This document shows, one piece after another, positions 34,892 through 43,125 of a stretch of DNA of 55,248 nucleotides. Both the position numbers and the translations under genes were made by a program. The stretch's first letter is position 1; every line of letters starts with the position of its first letter. Source of the DNA: Planctomycetota bacterium (GTDB lineage: Bacteria; Planctomycetota; Phycisphaerae; Phycisphaerales; Phycisphaeraceae). Under the pieces are notes generated by a model that was not told the origin of the DNA, made no database searches, and saw only the letters and a program-made list of their open reading frames with translations. The stretch is from NCBI GenBank assembly GCA_024276075.1, contig JAJRXX010000007.1, positions 1 to 55,248 on the forward strand, read 5' to 3'.

Positions 34892-36856
34892 ATGTGCGGC
34901 ATTGCCGGCATTATTGAACGTGACTCGCAGTGCCCCGCGAATCGTGATGCGGTGGGCACCATGATGGACACGCTAGCACACCGCGGCCCCGATGCCGGTG
35001 GCATCTACGTCGACGGACCGGTCGCGCTGGGACACCGACGCCTATCCATCATCGATCTCGAATCGGGTCGTCAGCCCATGGCGAACGAGGATCAGTCCAT
35101 TTGGCTGGTCTTCAACGGTGAAATCTACAACTACCTCGAACTGCGGTCAGACCTCGAACGTAACCACGACTTCCGCACGAACAGTGATACAGAGGTGATC
35201 CTCCACCTGTACGAGGAGCTGGGCGAGCGGTGTCTTGAACGGCTCAACGGCATGTTCAGCTTCGCGATCTGGGACCAGCGTCAACAACGACTGTTTGCCG
35301 CGCGTGATCGGTTGGGTATCAAGCCTTTTTATTGGCACGCTGACGCCAACCGATTCAGCTTTGCCAGTGAGCCGAAAGCTCTTCTCGCCGCGGGACTGGT
35401 CAAGCCGCAGCCCGATCCCGAAGGCCTCGAGCAGTACCTCACATTCCAGTTTTGCCTCAATGATCGCACCATGTTTAAGGATGTCTGGCGTCTCGAGCCG
35501 GGCCACTACCTCATCTTTCGGCCCACTCGTGACACCTCGCCTAATATCGTCCGGTACTGGGATTTTAACTACGAGCTCGATACCCACCACACCGAAGACT
35601 ATTACGTCGATCAGCTTAAATACCTGCTCAAGGACTCTATCCGGCTTCGGCTACGCAGCGACGTCCCCGTCGGTGGTCACATGTCCGGCGGCATCGATAG
35701 TTCCACCGTCGCTTGTCTGGCTGCCCCCCAGTACTCCGGGCAGTACCACACGTTTACCGGTGCGTTCCGCGATGGGCCGCAGTACGACGAGACCCATTAC
35801 GCCCGCCTCGTTGCCGAACACGTCAACGCCGCCCACCACGAGACTTGGCCCACCGCGCAGGACTTCGCCGATGTCATGCCCTGGCTGATCTACATGATGG
35901 ACGAACCCGCCGCTGGTCCCGGGCTGTTTCCACAATTTTTCGTTTCAAAGCTCGCACGCGAAAACGTCAAAGTCGTCCTGGGCGGTCAGGGCGGTGACGA
36001 AATCTTCGCGGGCTACGCACGCTACCTCGTTGCTTACCTCGAGCAGTGCCTCAAGGGCGTCATCTTCGGCTCACAGGAAGAGGGCAAGCACATCGTCACA
36101 TGGGACAGTATCGAGCCGAACCTCTCGCTGCTACGGCAATACCGCCCCATGCTCCAGAGCTTCTGGCGCGACGGTCTGTTTGATGAAATGGACACCCGTT
36201 ATTTCCGGCTCGTGAGCCGTATCGAAGACGCCACCACGCTCATGTCCGGCGACGTCTGGACCGCTGACAGTCAGCCTCGCATGTTTACCACGTTTCAACA
36301 GACGTTTAATAACCCCGCTGCCAAGAGCTATCTCAATAAGATGACCAACTTCGATCTCAAGACGCTCCTACCTTCGCTCTTGCAGGTCGAAGACCGCACC
36401 AGTATGAGTGTTTCGCTCGAGTCGCGTGTGCCGCTGCTGGATCACCGCATACCCGAGCTGATCACGCGCATGCCACCGACTGCCCGTTTCAAAGGCGGCG
36501 ACACCAAGCGCGTCTTCCGCGAAGCCGTGCGAGACCTGCTGCCTGCTGAAATATTTAACCGCAAGGACAAGATGGGCTTCCCCGTGCCGTTGTCCGATTG
36601 GGTCAAGGGTCCGCTGCGTGACTTCATCGGCGACATTCTCCTAGGCCCCACCGCTCGGGGGCGAGGCATCTACCAAATGGAAGGCATCGAAAAACTGATC
36701 CTCGAGGAACAAAAATTCGGACGTCAACTCTGGGGTTTGCTGTGCCTTGAGCTGTGGAACCGTGCCTTTATGGACGGACAAAAAATCACACGCCCCTCGT
36801 CTGCTCCGCCGTTGACCGTTGTCGCTGCTGATGAGCCGTCCCGTCGCGCATCGTAA
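34892..36856 (+). CDS. asnB: Asparagine-synthase-type glutamine amidotransferase
   Basis: 654 residues. N-terminal class II glutaminase with nucleophile Cys2 (MCGIAGII), LAHRGPDAGG, GHRRLSIIDL and FNGEIYNY. C-terminal synthetase domain with the PPi loop MSGGIDSS (264-271), MDEPAAGP and GGQGGDEIFAGYARY. In EPS and O-antigen loci such proteins (for example WbpS) amidate the carboxyl of uronic acids, and the nearby wbpB/D/E/I genes make a uronic acid substrate, so this role is more likely here than free asparagine synthesis. Three bases after the GT2 stop. Confidence 0.93.
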   Translation: MCGIAGIIERDSQCPANRDAVGTMMDTLAHRGPDAGGIYVDGPVALGHRRLSIIDLESGRQPMANEDQSIWLVFNGEIYNYLELRSDLERNHDFRTNSDTEVILHLYEELGERCLERLNGMFSFAIWDQRQQRLFAARDRLGIKPFYWHADANRFSFASEPKALLAAGLVKPQPDPEGLEQYLTFQFCLNDRTMFKDVWRLEPGHYLIFRPTRDTSPNIVRYWDFNYELDTHHTEDYYVDQLKYLLKDSIRLRLRSDVPVGGHMSGGIDSSTVACLAAPQYSGQYHTFTGAFRDGPQYDETHYARLVAEHVNAAHHETWPTAQDFADVMPWLIYMMDEPAAGPGLFPQFFVSKLARENVKVVLGGQGGDEIFAGYARYLVAYLEQCLKGVIFGSQEEGKHIVTWDSIEPNLSLLRQYRPMLQSFWRDGLFDEMDTRYFRLVSRIEDATTLMSGDVWTADSQPRMFTTFQQTFNNPAAKSYLNKMTNFDLKTLLPSLLQVEDRTSMSVSLESRVPLLDHRIPELITRMPPTARFKGGDTKRVFREAVRDLLPAEIFNRKDKMGFPVPLSDWVKGPLRDFIGDILLGPTARGRGIYQMEGIEKLILEEQKFGRQLWGLLCLELWNRAFMDGQKITRPSSAPPLTVVAADEPSRRAS

Positions 36857-36885
36857 TTACGATCCACCTCTACGCGTAACTGAAT

Positions 36886-39546
36886 ATGAATACCGAGCCA
36901 CAAACGATTAAGCCCAAACCTGTCAGCAAGGCCTGGTTCCATGTCGACATGGACGGGTTGGACGCCATCTACCAAGGCCACGGCTTACCGTACAACCTCG
37001 CACGCGACGACTTCTACACCTCGGCGGTTGACAACTCGCTGAGCTTCTTCGCCCAGCAAGGCGTCATGGCCACTTACTTTTTGATCGCCCGCGACCTCGA
37101 CGACCCGCACAAGCGTCCCGCCATCGAGCGTGTCGTCGACGCCGGCCACCGTATCGCCAGCCACAGCCTCAACCATAAATACCTCTACAAGATCACGTCT
37201 GACCAAAAACGCGAAGAAATATTCGCATCCAAGCAAAAGATCGAAGACACCCTGGGCGTCGCCTGCGAGGGTTTCCGTGCGCCGGGCTACTCGATCGACA
37301 CCGAGTCGCTGCACATGCTCAGCGAGGCTGGGTACCGGTACGACAGCTCGGTTTATCCGAATTACGCTTTCAGGAAACGCTTGGGGATCAACCGCCTATT
37401 CCCCGAGCCGTTCGCCCTGTTTCCCGAGAATAATTTCTTTGAAATCCCCATGCCGTCGCTGGGCCTGGGTCTGCCCCCGTTCCACCCTTGTTACGCGTTT
37501 TACCTCTCGCGGTGGTATTCGCATCTGGCTCTGCGGGCGTTCCGGAAACGGTTCAATTATCTTACGTACCTCTTCCACTTCACCGATTTTGCCGATCCCC
37601 AGCCGCACAACCACGGGATCAAGCTCAACGTTTTCACTAACAACTACTTCTCACGCGACTGCAAGCTCAGATTTCTCGCCAAGCTCGTCAAGCCGATCCG
37701 CGATCATTTTGAGATTACCACCACCGAAGAATTTCTCAGCGATTGGCCCGACTCCGCGCCGGACCTCAACCCGCGCACCATCCTGGGTATCGCCACCACT
37801 CACGAAACCGGTGCGTGCATTGTGCGTGACGGCAAGGTCCTCAGCGCCATCAGCGAGGAACGCATCTCACGCATCAAGCTCGACAATCGTTTCCCGCCCA
37901 AGCGTGCCATCCGCCAGGCGATCCGTGTCGCCGGCATACAGCCGAGCGACATCGACGCCGTCGCCATATCTGGCCTGCACTGGACCGATCTGATACCCCA
38001 GTCGCTTGATAGCTTTCGGCAAGACTTCAAGGACTATCACGCATTCAACGATTACTTCCCTCACTTTTGCCGCATCTTTTATCGCGTGTTCTACCTTTGG
38101 CGGGCTATGGCGTACGGGCGTGTGAGCCGCTACCTCAAACGAGAATACGGCGTCGCGCCCAAGGTCTTCCACGTCGAGCACCACGAGGCGCACGCCTCGA
38201 GCGTCTACCGCACCGGCGATCACGACGATGCTCTGATCGTCACCGCCGACGGCGTGGGCGACGATGTTTGTATCACGTTTTCACACGCACACGGATCTCT
38301 GATCCAGCGGGCCGAGACGTTTTTCTACCCCAACTCTTTTGGCCAATTTTACACCGCCTGTACGCAGATTCTCGGGTTCAAAGCCGGGCGACACGAGGGC
38401 AAGATCACCGGCCTGGCGGGCTACGGGAAGCCTAACCAACAACTGATCAATGCTGTCGAGCAAACGTTCTTCAACCACGACGGCGGGTTCAGGCTCAACA
38501 AATATTACTACAGCGAAGGCTTCTTGCGCATCCATATTGACGACGTAAAAAAGATGTTCAAAGGCCAGTACAAGGTCATTTCTGCTGACTACCGCAACTA
38601 TAAAATGCCGCTCAAACGACTGCTTCAGGGCTATTCACGTGAAGACGTCGCCCATGCCTTTCAGCACTTACTCGAACGTGAGATGGTCCGTCTCACACGC
38701 CGACACATGCGCGACGATCAGGCACTGCACCTGATGCTGGCGGGCGGGATATTCGCCAACGTCAAGCTCAACATGGCTATGTCACACGATCTTGACGCCG
38801 AATCCATTTTTATCTTCCCCGCGATGGGTGACGGTGGGTTGTGCGTCGGCGCGGCGCTGAGCGTACCCGGGACCACGCCCTCGTCCATTCCCAACGTCTA
38901 CCTCGGCACTGAGCATACCGATCGTGAGATAGACGAGGCGCTCAAACGCCACCCGACGCTCTCGTACACCAAGCCCGACGACATCGCTCAGTGCGTTGCC
39001 CAGGCGCTGGCAGATAAAAAGATCGTCGCCCGATGTGCCGGACGTATGGAGTACGGGCCACGCGCCTTGGGCAACCGTTCGATCCTCTACCACTGCGCCG
39101 ACCGCTCGGTCAACGACTGGCTCAACGAGCAGCTCAACCGCACGGAGTTTATGCCTTTCGCGCCCATGGCACTCTGGGAAGATGCCGACGAATACTTCCT
39201 GCTCAAGGACGGTGAGAAACGCGCCTGCGAGTTCATGACACTCGTCGCCCGCTGCACCGAAAAGATGATCCAAGCCTGCCCCGCAGCGGTCCACGTCGAC
39301 GGCACCGCTCGGCCACAGCTTGTACGACGCGATCTCAACCCTGGCATGTACGACATCCTCGTTGCGTATAAAAAGATCACGGGCATCTCGTGTGTCATCA
39401 ATACCAGCTTCAATATGCACGAGGAACCGATCGTCGAGTCTCCGCATGACGCCATCAGCGCGTTCCAGCAGAGCAAGATTGACCACCTCGTCCTGGGCCC
39501 CTACTTTGTCCAGGCCACGTCAGCCTCGAGTCAAGATACCGACTGA
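36886..39546 (+). CDS. NodB-like deacetylase fused to NodU/CmcH-type O-carbamoyltransferase
   Basis: 886 residues. Residues ~15-290 form a CE4 deacetylase: HVDMDGLDA (Asp21, Asp23), ASHSLNHKYL (His93, His97), FRAPGYS (130-136). From ~296 a complete carbamoyltransferase follows: ILGIATTHETGACIVRDG, EHHEAHASSVYR (about 431-442, metal/phosphate-site histidines), IVTADGVGDD, then the YrdC-like C-terminal domain with GRMEYGPRALGNRSIL (about 719-734) and NTSFNMHEEP. It should use carbamoyl phosphate and ATP to carbamoylate a sugar hydroxyl. NodB and NodU act on the same sugar in Nod factors but are separate proteins there. Confidence 0.92.
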   Translation: MNTEPQTIKPKPVSKAWFHVDMDGLDAIYQGHGLPYNLARDDFYTSAVDNSLSFFAQQGVMATYFLIARDLDDPHKRPAIERVVDAGHRIASHSLNHKYLYKITSDQKREEIFASKQKIEDTLGVACEGFRAPGYSIDTESLHMLSEAGYRYDSSVYPNYAFRKRLGINRLFPEPFALFPENNFFEIPMPSLGLGLPPFHPCYAFYLSRWYSHLALRAFRKRFNYLTYLFHFTDFADPQPHNHGIKLNVFTNNYFSRDCKLRFLAKLVKPIRDHFEITTTEEFLSDWPDSAPDLNPRTILGIATTHETGACIVRDGKVLSAISEERISRIKLDNRFPPKRAIRQAIRVAGIQPSDIDAVAISGLHWTDLIPQSLDSFRQDFKDYHAFNDYFPHFCRIFYRVFYLWRAMAYGRVSRYLKREYGVAPKVFHVEHHEAHASSVYRTGDHDDALIVTADGVGDDVCITFSHAHGSLIQRAETFFYPNSFGQFYTACTQILGFKAGRHEGKITGLAGYGKPNQQLINAVEQTFFNHDGGFRLNKYYYSEGFLRIHIDDVKKMFKGQYKVISADYRNYKMPLKRLLQGYSREDVAHAFQHLLEREMVRLTRRHMRDDQALHLMLAGGIFANVKLNMAMSHDLDAESIFIFPAMGDGGLCVGAALSVPGTTPSSIPNVYLGTEHTDREIDEALKRHPTLSYTKPDDIAQCVAQALADKKIVARCAGRMEYGPRALGNRSILYHCADRSVNDWLNEQLNRTEFMPFAPMALWEDADEYFLLKDGEKRACEFMTLVARCTEKMIQACPAAVHVDGTARPQLVRRDLNPGMYDILVAYKKITGISCVINTSFNMHEEPIVESPHDAISAFQQSKIDHLVLGPYFVQATSASSQDTD

Positions 39547-39621
39547 TCACCCGTCAGCCACGACGTTTACCAGCATTTTTCGCCTGCTGATTCATCAGCT
39601 TCGACACTGGAACTGTCACTC

Positions 39622-41424
39622 ATGAACACAGCCCATACCCATTGCACGTGCGATCGACTGCCGCTGATACTTATTGTGCTCACCCTAGCCGTCTACCTGC
39701 CTGGCTTCACATGGGGCATCCCACACGCCACCGGCGCCGATCGCACCCACGCCTGGGGAAACGACGATCAGGTGCCCTTGGCGCCGCTGGCGGAGATGCA
39801 CAACACATTCGTCGTCGCCAAGCCCGATCGCAACATTGCGTACCCCTGGTTCCATTACGGATTACTAGCTGCGGCATACAGCCCGTACCTGGTCTACCTT
39901 TACTTCACCGGCGAGATCACCAGTCCGACCGGCGTCTACCCCTTCGGCTTAAATGATCCTGTCACTGCTTTTCGCCACCTATCCTGGATCGGCCGACTGG
40001 TCAGTCACGCTCTGGCCATCGCCGTGGTTCTGGGGATGTATTACGCTGGCAAACACCTCTGGGGACGCTTGGCCGGCTTCCTGGCTGCGGTCTTTACCAT
40101 GCTCTTGTTTCCGATGGCGTATTACGCCAAGCTGGGTAATCCTGACGTACCCGTCCTCGGATGGACCTGCCTGGGATTGGCGTTTTGCGCTCTGATCATC
40201 CGTGAAGGGTTAACCTCCAAACGCGCTGCTTGGCTTGGCGCGTTTATGGCCATAGCTGCCGCCACAAAAGACCAGTCCGCGGGGTCCTTCATCCTCCTGG
40301 CCCCGCCGCTGCTGGTGATGCACCTATTCTCAGGCCGACCCGACCGGACGCTTTTGCAATACAAGAATACATGGTCGCCGATTGTGGCCAATCTCTTGAG
40401 CTTCGCGGTTGTGTACGCCATTGCTAGCGGCATCCCCGTCGACCCCACGCGGTTCGCGCAACACGTTTCCAAAACGCTGATGGCCGGCACCACGACTAAG
40501 CTGTATTCCATCTCGCGTCACCCCGCTACACTCGCTGGATACGCCCACCAAGCCTTCGACATCTTCGCATACATGATCGATGTCATGGGTTGGCCGTTGT
40601 TGATAATGTCGTTCGTCGGGGTCGCATTGGCAACCGTGCGTGACCGCAAGCCACTGATCATACTCCTCGCATCGCTTGGGTTTTTCCTCATACTGCTGCC
40701 CGTGCGGTTTACACGCGTCCACTACTCACTACCGATTGCCGTTCCGTTCACCCTGTTCGCCGCCTACGCCGCTTGCGTGGGCTTACAACACAGATTGAAG
40801 CCGATCCGTGCCGTGACACTGATCGCAATCGTTTGTGCCGTCGGGGGTCTACTGCTCAACACACTTAGCCTTAACCACGACATGCGACACGATGCTCGAT
40901 ACGCAGCCGCCGATTGGCTCGACCAACACACGCTCCCCGGCGATCGGCTGATCTATTTCGGTGGGGGGCTGCAGGTCCCGCCGCTGCGGGAGGACGTCGG
41001 AACGATCCCGATCTATTACCGTGATGAGGCTCGACCCGCGCTCGTTGAGCAACGCCCCGAATTCGTCCTGGTCATGCCGCTCGACTTTAATGAAGACCGT
41101 CAGCGCGTCGAGTGGCGACGCGGCCCGCACTCGGTCCGCAGCGATTACCTCCCTCCGGATGTCTTCGACGATCTGGCTGATGGGTCGCTGGGCTACCGGC
41201 TTGTCGCCCAGTTCCAGAGCCCGCCGTTGTTTACTTGGTGGGATCGCCCGTTCCTGACGTACGCCACGGTCAATCCGCCGATCCAGATATTTGTCCGTGA
41301 CGACCGTGCCGGCGACGCCCCCAGGCTCGATCCTTGGCGTACCGCGCCGTACAACCCCCGACACATCCGCATCCGTGAACGCACCGTCGACTGGATACAA
41401 GAAAACCCATTGCCGCAATCATGA
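39622..41424 (+). CDS. GT-C membrane glycosyltransferase (GT39/ArnT-like), paralog 1
   Basis: 600 residues with about ten membrane helices and a soluble C-terminal region. The first loop carries DRTHAWGNDDQVPLAPL (acidic pair of the GT-C catalytic loop) and YPWFHYGLL. YYAKLGNPDVPVLGW follows in the membrane part. The extracytoplasmic tail starts near YAAADWLDQHTLPGD and ends with TVNPPIQIFVRDD. It should transfer a sugar from a polyprenyl-phosphate donor on the outer membrane face. Overlaps the next paralog by 4 bp. Confidence 0.88.
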   Translation: MNTAHTHCTCDRLPLILIVLTLAVYLPGFTWGIPHATGADRTHAWGNDDQVPLAPLAEMHNTFVVAKPDRNIAYPWFHYGLLAAAYSPYLVYLYFTGEITSPTGVYPFGLNDPVTAFRHLSWIGRLVSHALAIAVVLGMYYAGKHLWGRLAGFLAAVFTMLLFPMAYYAKLGNPDVPVLGWTCLGLAFCALIIREGLTSKRAAWLGAFMAIAAATKDQSAGSFILLAPPLLVMHLFSGRPDRTLLQYKNTWSPIVANLLSFAVVYAIASGIPVDPTRFAQHVSKTLMAGTTTKLYSISRHPATLAGYAHQAFDIFAYMIDVMGWPLLIMSFVGVALATVRDRKPLIILLASLGFFLILLPVRFTRVHYSLPIAVPFTLFAAYAACVGLQHRLKPIRAVTLIAIVCAVGGLLLNTLSLNHDMRHDARYAAADWLDQHTLPGDRLIYFGGGLQVPPLREDVGTIPIYYRDEARPALVEQRPEFVLVMPLDFNEDRQRVEWRRGPHSVRSDYLPPDVFDDLADGSLGYRLVAQFQSPPLFTWWDRPFLTYATVNPPIQIFVRDDRAGDAPRLDPWRTAPYNPRHIRIRERTVDWIQENPLPQS

Positions 41425-43094
41425 ACACCGACACACTGTCACCAACTAAAAACCGCGATCAATGGCTGCTGTTCGCCGCTGCCGTGGCGGTTTACCTGCC
41501 CGGTTTTGGCTGGGGACTCCCCTACGCCACGCAGTACGACCGTATCCACGGCTGGGCGACCGACGCCGTTACGCCCCTCGACCCACTGGTTCAATTCTAC
41601 AACCTCATGCAAGGCGGGCCCTACGAGTGGATCTGGTACCCGCTGATGCACCACGCCCTGCTCGTCGTTGTGTATTCGCCTTATCTGCTCTACCTCTTCG
41701 CCACGGGTCAGTTCTCCAACCCATCAGCGGAATTCCCCTTCGGCCTAGCCGACGCGTACACCTCACTTCAGGTTCTGGAATACCTTGGCAAGGCCGTTAC
41801 GCTGGCCATGGCCGCCGGTACCATCGTCATCGCCTATCGCATCGCCCACACCCTTTGGGACCGAGCCACCGCGCGTCTCGCGGCTGTCCTTTTCATGCTC
41901 ACGTATCCCATGTTCTACTACAGCAAGACCGGCAATGTGGACGTTCCCCTGCTGTTCTGGACCGCGTTGGCCATCTTGGTCTTTATCCAGATCACGTACC
42001 ACGGTTTCTCGGTACGGCGTGCGGTTTGGCTGGGTAGTTTTGTCGCCGTCGCCACCGCTACCAAGGACTCGGGCTGGGGAAGCTTCGCCCTGATGCCTCC
42101 GATCCTGCTCGTGCTGGACTACCGCCGTTCAAAACAGACCGGCGAACCGATGTCGTGGAAACCTTACATCTTCGGACCCCTCGCCTGTCTCGTCGCGTAC
42201 CTGATCGGTACCGGCATGGTCATTGATCCCCAGCGTCATATTGCCCACATCGTGTGGATGCGTCAGCACGCGCTGCTCCCCGAGCAATATCACCATCCCG
42301 CCACGCTTGCCGGCTTTGCCGCCCTGCTCCCGGAGGTACTTTGGCACATCGCCGAATCAATCGGCCCGGTTACACTGGTCATCGCAACGGCGGGGTTGAT
42401 TATGGCCGCAATGTGTACGCCGCACAGCCTCGTCGCGATTGCGCCCCCGATCGGCTACGCCCTGGGCTTCTTGGCGCTTACACGCTTGTCTCTGCTGCGG
42501 TACGCCATCCCGCTTAATTTTATTGCCTGTATCTTCGCCGCCTACGCGCTTGCGCGTGGTATGCGGGCGCCCCACCTTTGGCAACGACGCCTATCGTGGT
42601 CGCTGGTGATACTGGTTTGCGCATGGCAATTGATACTCGGAGCCGATCTGACGTATCAGATGATCAACGATTCACGTTATGCCGCCGCCGATTGGCTCGA
42701 CGAACATACCCAGCCGGGCGACGTGATCGCTACGACCGCCACCATCGCCGCGCTGCCACGAACCAAACCCGGCATCGAGCACCTCTCCTTCCACCGTGTC
42801 GATGACGATGCCGAACTGATCGCCCAAGAGCAACCCGATGTTATTATTGTGATGCCCAACTGGCTTGCACCCAAAGGGGCGTTGTACCCCACCACGTTTC
42901 CCGACCATGTTTACAAAGCCCTGGCCGACGGATCGCTGGGCTACGAGAAGGCCGCGTATTTCAAAACCGACTCGCTGGTCAAACGCCAGATACTCGACTA
43001 CCCCACGGTCAACCCGCCGATCGAGGTCTTTGTCCGATCCAAGCCGCTGACGGGTACCGGTCAATCTGACGGATCAATCGCAACGCCCCCGTAA
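41421..43094 (+). CDS. GT-C membrane glycosyltransferase, paralog 2
   Basis: 557 residues, same layout as its neighbours. First loop DRIHGWATDAVTPLDPL, YPLMHHALL, then MFYYSKTGNVDVPLLFW. The region EVLWHIAESIGPVTLVIAT and AGLIMAAMCTPHSL is the part found again, decayed, at the end of paralog 3. The tail has YAAADWLDEHTQPGDVIA and TVNPPIEVFVRS. The ATG overlaps the stop of paralog 1. It probably has a different donor or acceptor from its siblings after duplication. Confidence 0.88.
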   Translation: MNTDTLSPTKNRDQWLLFAAAVAVYLPGFGWGLPYATQYDRIHGWATDAVTPLDPLVQFYNLMQGGPYEWIWYPLMHHALLVVVYSPYLLYLFATGQFSNPSAEFPFGLADAYTSLQVLEYLGKAVTLAMAAGTIVIAYRIAHTLWDRATARLAAVLFMLTYPMFYYSKTGNVDVPLLFWTALAILVFIQITYHGFSVRRAVWLGSFVAVATATKDSGWGSFALMPPILLVLDYRRSKQTGEPMSWKPYIFGPLACLVAYLIGTGMVIDPQRHIAHIVWMRQHALLPEQYHHPATLAGFAALLPEVLWHIAESIGPVTLVIATAGLIMAAMCTPHSLVAIAPPIGYALGFLALTRLSLLRYAIPLNFIACIFAAYALARGMRAPHLWQRRLSWSLVILVCAWQLILGADLTYQMINDSRYAAADWLDEHTQPGDVIATTATIAALPRTKPGIEHLSFHRVDDDAELIAQEQPDVIIVMPNWLAPKGALYPTTFPDHVYKALADGSLGYEKAAYFKTDSLVKRQILDYPTVNPPIEVFVRSKPLTGTGQSDGSIATPP

Positions 43095-43125
43095 CAATGG
43101 CTCGTCACGCATCGCGCACACACCC

